Part shown: piece by piece, positions 1 through 4,520 of the stretch
How the letters are laid out: every line of letters begins with the position of its first letter
How positions within the stretch are numbered: the stretch's first letter is position 1
NCBI GenBank assembly: GCA_023390395.1
Contig: JAEWCY010000155.1
Span: forward strand, 1 to 5,242
DNA: 5,242 nucleotides
DNA from: Pseudomonadota bacterium
Lineage (GTDB): Bacteria > Desulfobacterota > Desulfovibrionia > Desulfovibrionales > Desulfovibrionaceae
Reading direction: 5' to 3'
Position numbers and translations under genes: made by a program
Notes under the pieces: generated by a model
The model's database searches: none
What the model was told of the DNA's origin: nothing
What the model saw: only the letters and a program-made list of their open reading frames with translations

Positions 1-1
1 G

Positions 2-145
2 CGCGAGGAGGCGCTCGCCGCCCTGGCCGGGCGCGCCGCCGCGCGCCTGGAGGCCCTGGGCGCCTGTCCCCTGTGCGGCGGCGCGCTTTCCTCCGACGCG
101 TTCTTCTCCGGCGGCCACGACCATGCCCCGGGAGACGCGCCGTGA
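2..145 (+). CDS. C-terminal tail of a long protein ending in a Rad50-hook-like CPLC motif (partial, 5' end outside window)
   Basis: Only the last 47 residues are visible; the frame is open to the left edge and stops at TGA 143-145. The visible part is an Ala/Leu/Arg/Glu-rich helix of about 20 residues, as expected from the end of a coiled coil. It is followed by CPLC (visible residues 22-25), two glycines and a short tail with HDH near residues 39-41. CPxC at the tip of a coiled coil is the zinc-hook motif of Rad50/SbcC. Here the protein ends about 22 residues beyond it instead of returning through a second coil. The next gene, an Mre11-like phosphoesterase, starts inside this stop codon (GTGA), so the two are probably translationally coupled. 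I infer the N-terminal, Walker A half of a split Rad50/SbcC-like ATPase, but the ATPase part is outside the window. It could instead be an unrelated coiled-coil or zinc-ribbon protein. Confidence 0.75.
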   Translation, partial: REEALAALAGRAAARLEALGACPLCGGALSSDAFFSGGHDHAPGDAP

Positions 146-1092
146 GCCTGCCGCGCCTGGAAGCCGAGGGCCTGCTTTTCGTGCCCGATCCCCACGTGGC
201 CGCCACGCCGCCCATGCAGCGCCTCGATTCCTACATGGACGACGTCCTGGCCAAGCTGGCCGCCTGCCTGGAGCACGCCGCCGCAAACCGCCTCGTGCCC
301 GTGATCCTCGGCGACCTCTTCCACTGGCCGCGCGAGAACCCCAACGCGCTCATCGTGGCGCTCATCGAGCTTTTTCGGCCGCACACGCCCTTTGTCCTGG
401 TCGGCAACCACGACAAGTACCAGGCCCGCTTCACCGCCGACACGTCGCTGGCCGTGCTGGCCGCCGCCGGGGCGGCGCGCGTGCTCGACGCGCCCGGGCT
501 TTTCGCCAGGCTGGTCGCGCCCACGGGCACGGCCCTGCTCGGGGCCTCGCCCGATGGCGCGCCCCTGCCGGCCAGCGTGGAGGCGGCCCCGGGCGAGGAG
601 AGCCTGTGGCTCGCCCACCACAACGTGGGCTTTCCGGATTTCCTGGACAAGCACGTGAAGATCCGGGAGATCCCCGGTCTCGACTGGGTGGTCAACGGCC
701 ACATCCACCGGCCCCAGCCCACGGTCGTCGCCGGGCGCACCCGCTGGGCCAACCCCGGCAACATCACGCGCTTGCAGTTTTCCCGCCGCGCCAAGGATCG
801 CGTCCCGGCCGCCGCCGTGTGGCGGCCAGGGGCGGCGGCACTCGACGTCTGGCCCGTTCCCCACCGTCCCTTCGCGGAGGTCTTCCCGGACCAGGAGTTC
901 CCGCCCGAGGAGGAGGCCGCGCCCGCCGGCGAGTCGCGCTTCCTGGAGGGGCTGGCCCGGCTGGCCTGGCGGCGCACCCGCGAGGGGGCGGGGCTTGGGG
1001 AGTTCCTGCGCGCCAACCTGAACCCCGAAAACCCCGAGACGGACGTCATCTGGGAGCTGTACCGGGAGGTCACCCATGCCGCCGACGAATGA
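142..1092 (+). CDS. Mre11/SbcD-like metallophosphoesterase (putative nuclease)
   Basis: This 316-residue protein carries the calcineurin-like metallophosphoesterase motifs in order: DPH (16-18), GDLFH (57-61), GNHD (88-91), AHHN (158-161) and GHIH (186-189). GDLFH followed by a Pro/Asn stretch resembles motif II of archaeal and eukaryotic Mre11 more than the GDxFD of E. coli SbcD. The family uses two metals, usually manganese, to cut DNA ends and hairpins, normally bound to a Rad50-type ATPase. Residues about 215-316 form a charged, partly helical C-terminal region that could bind such a partner. At 316 residues it is shorter than typical SbcD or Mre11 (about 400 or more), so the capping domain is reduced. 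I chose GTG 142 because GGGAG at 130-134 lies 7 bases upstream and it overlaps the previous stop. Upstream in-frame codons from 73 would give an Arg-rich, non-homologous extension. A Mre11-type role is inferred; another phosphodiesterase activity is possible. Confidence 0.88.
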   Translation: MSLPRLEAEGLLFVPDPHVAATPPMQRLDSYMDDVLAKLAACLEHAAANRLVPVILGDLFHWPRENPNALIVALIELFRPHTPFVLVGNHDKYQARFTADTSLAVLAAAGAARVLDAPGLFARLVAPTGTALLGASPDGAPLPASVEAAPGEESLWLAHHNVGFPDFLDKHVKIREIPGLDWVVNGHIHRPQPTVVAGRTRWANPGNITRLQFSRRAKDRVPAAAVWRPGAAALDVWPVPHRPFAEVFPDQEFPPEEEAAPAGESRFLEGLARLAWRRTREGAGLGEFLRANLNPENPETDVIWELYREVTHAADE

Positions 1093-1396
1093 CAGGCCGC
1101 GCGCCGCCGAGGCCGACGCCGCCGCCCAGCGCGAGCTGGCCGAACTCAAGGCCGCCTACGAGCGCCTGCGCGACGACAAGGTCCGGGCCGAGCAGAACCT
1201 GGCCAACCTCGCCCGCCAACTGGAAGAGCTGGAGGCCCGGGCCCGGGCCGAATACGGCACGGCCGACCCGGCGGAGCTGGCCGCCCTGCTCGAGGGCATG
1301 CGCGCGGAAAACGCCCGCCTGGTGGCCGAATACCGCGAACATATTTCCGGCGTGCGCCGCGACCTGGCGGCCGTGGAACGGGAGTTCGAGGAGTAG
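1076..1396 (+). CDS. Small coiled-coil protein of the Mre11/Rad50-like operon
   Basis: This 106-residue protein is almost entirely charged helix, rich in Ala, Glu, Arg and Leu. After a polar start of about 14 residues, a first coiled-coil segment runs from about 16 to 59. It is broken at YGTADP (60-65), and a second helix runs from about 66 to 105. Two helices around a Gly/Pro turn suggest a short antiparallel coiled-coil hairpin. There is no signal peptide, membrane segment or recognisable catalytic motif. The start is well supported: GGGAGGT at 1064-1070 lies 5 bases before ATG 1076, and the gene overlaps the end of the phosphoesterase gene by 17 bases. I do not recognise a named family. 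Given its neighbours it may be a structural subunit that supplies or caps part of a split Rad50 coiled coil, but that is inference from context and composition only. Confidence 0.85.
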   Translation: MPPTNDRPRAAEADAAAQRELAELKAAYERLRDDKVRAEQNLANLARQLEELEARARAEYGTADPAELAALLEGMRAENARLVAEYREHISGVRRDLAAVEREFEE

Positions 1397-1460
1397 GGGG
1401 AAACTGGGGCTTTGCCCCAGGCCCCATCGGGGGGCATCATGCCCCCCGAACCCCCCGAAA
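1397..1460 (+). repeat. Tandem GC-rich hairpin element between operon genes
   Basis: Two perfect stem-loops stand side by side. The first is CTGGGGC/GCCCCAG (1404-1410 and 1414-1420, 3-base loop). The second is CGGGGGGC/GCCCCCCG (1428-1435 and 1441-1448, 5-base loop ATCAT). They are followed by a direct repeat of CCCCCCGAA (1442-1450 and 1451-1459). No T-run follows either stem, so a classical Rho-independent terminator is unlikely. The element fills nearly the whole gap before the ATPase-lobe gene, whose ribosome site starts at its right edge. From memory, similar GGGGAAACTGGGGC...CCCC sequences are dispersed in Desulfovibrio-type genomes; this was not checked. Confidence 0.7.
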
Positions 1461-1465
1461 GGTGG
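1460..1465 (+). promoter_or_regulatory. Ribosome binding site that fixes the start of the ATPase-lobe gene
   Basis: AGGTGG lies 5 bases before ATG 1471. The in-frame GTG at 1462 lies inside this site and has only a C-rich stretch upstream, so ATG 1471 is the preferred start. Confidence 0.6.
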
Positions 1466-1470
1466 CGTCG

Positions 1471-2202
1471 ATGGAAGGCACGGAAATTACGGATTGGCGG
1501 GAGACTGCGCGGGAGCGCCGGGAGCTGACGCGCCGCCTGGACCGGCTGTCGGGCGTGGCCGAGGGCCGGGTGCGCGAGCATCTCGACGCCCGGCAGGCGC
1601 TTGGCGCGGCGGCGGACTTCCTGGAGCTGTCGCCCCGGGTGGCGGCGCGCCTGGAGGAACTTACCCGCGAACTCTTCGGCGAGGTCCTCGACGAGGTCGA
1701 AACCGACCTCAGCCACGCCGTGCGCGAGATCCTCGGCCAGGACCGCAAGGTCGTCTCGCGCCGGGAAGTCAAGAACAACCGGCTGTGCATCGAATTCGAG
1801 ATGGAGCAGGACGGCCGCACCGAAGACATCCTCACCGGCCAGGGCGGCTCGGTCTGCAACATCCTGTCCGTGGGCCTGCGCCTGATCGCCCTGTCCCGGC
1901 TGGACCCGGCCGTCCACCGGCCGTTTCTGGTCCTCGACGAGCAGGACTGCTGGCTGCGGCCCGACCTCGTGCCCGGCTTCGTGCGCCTGATCGCCGCCAT
2001 CGCCGAGCGCCTGGACCTGCAGGTGCTCTACATCAGCCACCACCCGGTGGACCACTTCGCCGGCCAGGCGAGGCGCGTCTTCGCCCTACGCCCGAGCCGC
2101 GAGGGCGGGCCGCGCCTGGACATCCTGTCCGAGCGCCCGGCCGGGGAGGCCGAACTGCCGGGTTTTTCCGTCAACGCCGCAACCGAGCCCGGAGGCGAGT
2201 GA
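1471..2202 (+). CDS. Rad50/SbcC-like ABC ATPase C-terminal lobe, lacking Walker A
   Basis: This 243-residue protein looks like the C-terminal half of an SMC/Rad50-type ATPase. Residues about 8-90 are helical and charged, like the base of a coiled coil. Residues about 100-115 look like beta strand. A signature-like TGQGGS (122-127) is followed by a hydrophobic helix, then Walker B FLVLDE (152-157, with D156 and the catalytic E157) and an H-loop region YISHH (187-191). No GxxGxGKS/T Walker A occurs, so it cannot form a complete nucleotide site alone and should pair with a protein supplying the N-lobe. The best candidate is the truncated protein at the left edge of the window. DEQD after Walker B differs from the usual DEP. 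The last 35 or so residues are low-complexity. A fallback reading is a free-standing regulator of an ordinary SbcC paralogue. The ATPase-lobe call is strong; the split-Rad50 role is inferred. Confidence 0.85.
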   Translation: MEGTEITDWRETARERRELTRRLDRLSGVAEGRVREHLDARQALGAAADFLELSPRVAARLEELTRELFGEVLDEVETDLSHAVREILGQDRKVVSRREVKNNRLCIEFEMEQDGRTEDILTGQGGSVCNILSVGLRLIALSRLDPAVHRPFLVLDEQDCWLRPDLVPGFVRLIAAIAERLDLQVLYISHHPVDHFAGQARRVFALRPSREGGPRLDILSERPAGEAELPGFSVNAATEPGGE

Positions 2203-2318
2203 GCCTCTCCGGGCCGTTGGCGCGGCGGCATGCCGTTTGCGAATAACCGATATGGATGCCGGGGCGTTGCCTAGCGGCGGCCGCCGGCATTAGCTTGACC
2301 GGGAGACCCGTCCGGGCA
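2203..2318. other. Convergent intergenic gap
   Basis: This gap lies between the ends of two convergent genes. It holds a 10-base palindrome, CGGCATGCCG (2226-2235), and a 7-base inverted repeat, ATGCCGG/CCGGCAT (2256-2262 and 2284-2290), with a long 21-base loop. Neither is followed by a T-run on either strand, so a terminator is possible but not shown. Confidence 0.35.
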
Positions 2319-2492
2319 TCAGCCGCAGCCGCAGCCCAGGACCTTGCATTCGCAGCCCAGGCAGCTCTGGGGCGCGGTCAGGACGCGGTCGCCGTAGGCG
2401 GACAGGGCGTCGGCCGGGGCGGCCTTGGCCAGGGCGAAAAGGGCGCAGCACAGGACCAGGGCCAGGCCGGCCAGGAAGGAAAGGCTTCGCAT
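2319..2492 (-). CDS. Small secreted peptide with cysteine-rich C-terminus
   Basis: This is a short gene of 57 codons plus TGA. Residues 1-27 look like a Sec signal peptide: Arg at position 2, a Leu/Ala-rich core (5-22), then AKAAPA with likely cleavage after about 24-27. Two cysteines (15, 16) lie inside the hydrophobic core and do not form a convincing lipobox. The mature part would be only about 30 residues and ends in SCLGCECKVLGCGCG, with cysteines at 44, 47, 49, 54 and 56 (CxxCxC, four residues, CxC). Such spacing suits binding of a soft metal or an iron-sulfur cluster, disulfides, or redox chemistry in the periplasm; no named family is recognised. The ribosome site AAGGAA overlaps the stop of the CBS gene 12 bases upstream, so the two genes are almost certainly one operon. 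The start is clear; the function is unknown. Confidence 0.72.
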   Translation of the reverse strand: MRSLSFLAGLALVLCCALFALAKAAPADALSAYGDRVLTAPQSCLGCECKVLGCGCG

Positions 2493-2500
2493 GACGGAGG

Positions 2501-2506
2501 TTCCTT
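2501..2506 (-). promoter_or_regulatory. Ribosome binding site overlapping the CBS stop codon
   Basis: On the minus strand the sequence reads TAAGGAA. TAA (2507-2505) ends the CBS gene, and AAGGAA (2506-2501) sits 8 bases before the ATG of the cysteine-rich peptide. The arrangement supports co-translation of the pair and the reality of the small gene. Confidence 0.6.
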
Positions 2507-2978
2507 ACAGGTTTTGCACCAGGAAGTGCAGGATCATGCGGCGGGTGATCTCGCCCACCAGCACGCCGTTGGGGTCGATGACGGGCAGGGCGTTGATGCC
2601 CTTTTCCACGATCAGTTCGTTGGCCATGACGAACAGGTCCTCGGGGTGGGCGAAGGGATAGTCCGCGTCCATGAGGTTGCCGACGGGCGTGTCGGAGAGC
2701 GTGCCCATGTTCTGGCGCAACGCGTCGAGCAGCTCCTCGCGGCCGTCGAGCTCCCCGGCCTTGGCCCGGGCGGTCACGGTGGGCGGCACGATGACCGACA
2801 GGAAGGTGTGGATGGTCACCACGCCGAGCAGCCGGTCGCAGTGGTCCACCACGTAGGTGTTGCGGAACACGTGGGCCATGCCGCCGTACCAGATGAGCAC
2901 ATTGCCGATGGGCGCTTCCGGTCGGACCTTGATGAGGGTCGTGCGCATGATGTCGGAGATGAGCATGAAGTAACCCAT
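2505..2978 (-). CDS. Two-CBS-domain protein
   Basis: This 157-residue cytoplasmic protein is a tandem CBS pair with no other domain. CBS1 spans about 5-62 (SDIMRTT at the start, VVDHCDRLLGVVT in the middle strands). CBS2 spans about 98-154 (VGNLMDA, then LPVIDPNGVLVGEITRR). The linker between them (about 63-97) is helical and charged. CBS pairs bind adenine nucleotides or S-adenosylmethionine and act as energy or ligand sensors; stand-alone pairs usually regulate a partner protein. The partner is not evident here. The gene is followed after 12 bases by the cysteine-rich secreted peptide and is divergent from the cupin gene. The start is uncertain: at ATG 2978, AGGA is only 1 base away. The ATG at 2966 gives MLISDIM, a more typical CBS beginning, but with only a weak GGG about 7 bases upstream. 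Confidence 0.88.
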   Translation of the reverse strand: MGYFMLISDIMRTTLIKVRPEAPIGNVLIWYGGMAHVFRNTYVVDHCDRLLGVVTIHTFLSVIVPPTVTARAKAGELDGREELLDALRQNMGTLSDTPVGNLMDADYPFAHPEDLFVMANELIVEKGINALPVIDPNGVLVGEITRRMILHFLVQNL

Positions 2979-3121
2979 GTCCTGTGATTTGTGAAAAAAA
3001 GTACTTCGACCTTACCAACGGGCCGGGACGCCGTAAAGGGGAATCGGCCCGGGTCTGCAAGATCGTCCAAGAATCCCGGGCCGGTCCGTGCCAGGGTGGG
3101 CGAAACGCAAGGAGGTGCGTC
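2979..3121. promoter_or_regulatory. Divergent regulatory region with interlocking inverted repeats
   Basis: This region separates the divergent CBS and cupin genes. It begins with an A-rich tract (2994-3000) and AAGTACTT (2999-3006) near the CBS start. A central arm CGGCCCGGG (3045-3053) is complementary both to CGGGCCG at 3019-3025 (7 bases) and to CCCGGGCCG at 3075-3083 (9 bases), so two alternative stem-loops compete for the same arm. The region could be a regulator-binding site or a leader structure for the cupin mRNA. No convincing sigma-70 or sigma-54 promoter was found. The right end carries the cupin ribosome site, AAGGAGGT at 3109-3116. Confidence 0.4.
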
Positions 3122-3508
3122 ATGAAATCCGACGCCATGCTGCTTTGTGGCCGCACGGTCAACGTCCTGTCCGGCGCGCGCGACGCCGGCGAGCTGCCCT
3201 GGAACCCTCATCCCGCCTTCGAGGGCGTGGCCCTCAAGCACCTGGTGCGCGGCGAGGACACGCAGGGGGCGCTGAGCTGCCACCTGGTGCGCCTGGAGCC
3301 CGGCAAGGGCCTGGCCGGCCACCTCCACGAGGGCCAGTGGGAGCTGCACGAGGTGCTGGCCGGCTCGGGCGAGGCCGGCCTCGCCGGCCAGCGCCTGACC
3401 TATCTGCCGGGCGTGACCACCGTCGTGCCCCGGGGCGTGCCCCACGAGGTCACGGCCGGGCCGGAAGGCCTGATCTTTTTCGCCAAGTTCTTCCCGGCCC
3501 TGCTCTAG
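3122..3508 (+). CDS. Small single-domain cupin protein
   Basis: This 128-residue protein is one cupin beta-barrel. Cupin motif 1 is complete: H67, H69, E74 and G81, with the spacing HxH-x4-E-x6-G; H76 is an extra histidine in the same strand. Motif 2 is also complete: G97-x5-P103-x-G105-x2-H108. H67, H69, E74 and H108 are the expected metal ligands (Fe, Mn, Ni or Zn in this family). Single-domain cupins include dioxygenases, isomerases and ligand-binding proteins, and the sequence alone does not choose among them. There is no signal peptide. ATG 3122 has a perfect AAGGAGGT 5 bases upstream, which suggests strong translation and rules out the longer in-frame extension. A strong hairpin follows 6 bases after the stop, so the gene is probably monocistronic. 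The AraC-type regulator downstream may control it, which is inferred from proximity only. Confidence 0.9.
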   Translation: MKSDAMLLCGRTVNVLSGARDAGELPWNPHPAFEGVALKHLVRGEDTQGALSCHLVRLEPGKGLAGHLHEGQWELHEVLAGSGEAGLAGQRLTYLPGVTTVVPRGVPHEVTAGPEGLIFFAKFFPALL

Positions 3509-3514
3509 CCGCCC

Positions 3515-3548
3515 GCCCGCGAAACGCGCGCCCCGGCGTTTCGCGGGC
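3515..3548 (+). terminator. 13-bp perfect hairpin after the cupin gene
   Basis: GCCCGCGAAACGC (3515-3527) and GCGTTTCGCGGGC (3536-3548) pair perfectly around an 8-base loop, starting 6 bases after the cupin stop codon. No T-run follows, so it may end transcription imperfectly or protect the mRNA 3' end instead of acting as a classical Rho-independent terminator. Confidence 0.6.
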
Positions 3549-3577
3549 AGTGCGCTGGCGCAAGGCGCGCGGCCGGC

Positions 3578-3606
3578 TTGCCTCCCCCGCGACGCGCCGG
3601 TATCCC
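3578..3606 (+). promoter_or_regulatory. Weak candidate sigma-70 promoter for the AraC-type gene
   Basis: TTGCCT (3578-3583) and TATCCC (3601-3606) are separated by 17 bases and lie 54 bases before the AraC-family start codon. The spacing is ideal, but the -10 matches consensus only in its first three bases. Confidence 0.22.
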
Positions 3607-3660
3607 GGATGGCGCCGCCGCCGGCCGGCCCCGGGAGGCGGTATTGGAGGAACGGGAACG

Positions 3661-4455
3661 ATGGGCAAGAAGCACGGTCCGGCCGAGGCCTGGCTCGCCG
3701 TGACCCGGCATCCGGCCGTGCCCGGGCTCGAAGCCGTGCGCGGCGTGGGCGTGGCGGCGGACATCGTCCGCCATGCCCACGCCCGCACCGTGGTGGGGTT
3801 GTGCCTGTCCGGCGGCCGGCGCATCGAGGCCGGCGGCGGCCAGTGGCGCATCGCGCCGGGCGAGGGCTTCGTCGTCCCCCCCGGCGTGGCCCACGCCTGC
3901 TCCCCCTGGGGGGCGTGCGCCCACGGCTATCTGGTCCTGGTCGCCGCTCCCGAATGTTTTCCGCCCCACCGGCGGGTCGCTGTCCCGGCCGGCGTCTGGC
4001 CGCGCGTCTGGCGCGACGCCGACGCGGCGGCGCTCCTTGAAGGCGTGGCCGAGGCCCTGGCCGACGGCCGGCCCGAGGCGGCCGGGCGCTTTTGCGCCCT
4101 GTGCGAGCTGCTCGACCTGCGCGCCGGGCCGCTGCCCGAGCTCCATCCGGTCATCCGCGCCGCCATGGCCGTGGTGGACGCCGCGCCGGACGCCCCGGTC
4201 AGCCTGGCCGATCTGGCCGCGGCCGCAGGCGTTGGCCCTTTTCGTCTGGAGCGCCTTTTCCGGCGCGACCTGGGCCTGCCGCCCGGCGAATACCAGCTGT
4301 CGCGCCGGGTGGCCCTGGCCGCCGCCCGCATCGGCGCGGGCGAGCCCCTGGCCGAGGCCGCCCTGGCCGCCGGCTTTTGCGATCAGAGCCACCTTTCTCG
4401 CCACTTCCGCCGCCGCATGGGCGTGCCGCCCGGCCGGTACAGGAGGGAAGGGTAG
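3661..4455 (+). CDS. AraC-family transcriptional regulator with N-terminal cupin sensor
   Basis: This 264-residue DNA-binding regulator has the usual AraC/XylS layout. Residues about 25-105 are an AraC-binding cupin domain, with HAH at 38-40, GEGFVVPPGVAH at 67-78 and other glycine-rich turns. A helical linker spans about 115-165. The C-terminal domain (about 165-262) has two helix-turn-helix units: SLADLAAAAGVGPFRLERLF (181-200) and the family signature AALAAGFCDQSHLSRHFRRR (233-252), ending in GVPPGRYRR. The N-terminal domain should bind a small molecule, unidentified here. ATG 3661 is preceded by GGAGGA ending 9 bases upstream. The gene follows the cupin gene in the same direction but is separated by 152 bases and a hairpin, so it probably has its own promoter. 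Likely targets are the cupin gene, the convergent membrane-protein gene or itself; none is shown by the sequence. Confidence 0.93.
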   Translation: MGKKHGPAEAWLAVTRHPAVPGLEAVRGVGVAADIVRHAHARTVVGLCLSGGRRIEAGGGQWRIAPGEGFVVPPGVAHACSPWGACAHGYLVLVAAPECFPPHRRVAVPAGVWPRVWRDADAAALLEGVAEALADGRPEAAGRFCALCELLDLRAGPLPELHPVIRAAMAVVDAAPDAPVSLADLAAAAGVGPFRLERLFRRDLGLPPGEYQLSRRVALAAARIGAGEPLAEAALAAGFCDQSHLSRHFRRRMGVPPGRYRREG

Positions 4456-4468
4456 GCGAGGGAAGAGA

Positions 4469-4505
4469 GCCTCCGGCGGCCAGGAGGGGGACCTCCCCCT
4501 CCTGG
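4469..4505. terminator. Strong hairpin in a dispersed-type element between convergent genes
   Basis: CCAGGAGGGGG (4480-4490) and CCCCCTCCTGG (4495-4505) form an 11-bp perfect stem with the loop ACCT. The stem is preceded by GCCTCCGGCGGCC (4469-4481). It sits between the stop codons of the AraC-family gene (4455) and the opposite-strand membrane gene (4521), where it could act on transcripts from both sides. No T-run follows on either strand. From memory, GCCTCCGGCGGCC plus a G-run hairpin recurs between genes in Desulfovibrio-type genomes; this was not checked. Confidence 0.6.
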
Positions 4506-4520
4506 ACCTCCCGAATGGGG

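Noticed and set aside
73..141. Upstream extension of the phosphoesterase gene
   Set aside because: The extra residues are Arg-rich and overlap the end of the previous gene. GTG 142 has a ribosome site and a GTGA overlap with that gene's stop.
123..2246. Very long open frame of 707 codons on the + strand
   Set aside because: It is an Arg/Pro/Gly-rich shadow of the real genes in another frame, caused by high GC, and has no recognisable domain.
2226..2290. Palindromes in the convergent gap as a terminator
   Set aside because: The loop of the longer inverted repeat is 21 bases, the stem is only 7 bases and there is no T-run; kept only as a note on the gap.
2256..2987. Open frame of 243 codons on the + strand opposite the CBS gene
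   Set aside because: It is antisense to a clear two-CBS protein and its His/Gly/Val/Asp-rich composition arises from reversed CBS codons.
3012..3040. TTACCA followed after 16 bases by TAAAGG as a promoter for the cupin gene
   Set aside because: Only four of six and three of six positions match consensus; not distinguishable from chance.
3078..3093. TGGCACG on the minus strand (3087-3093), resembling a sigma-54 -24 element
   Set aside because: The matching TTGC/GC -12 element is absent at the required spacing.
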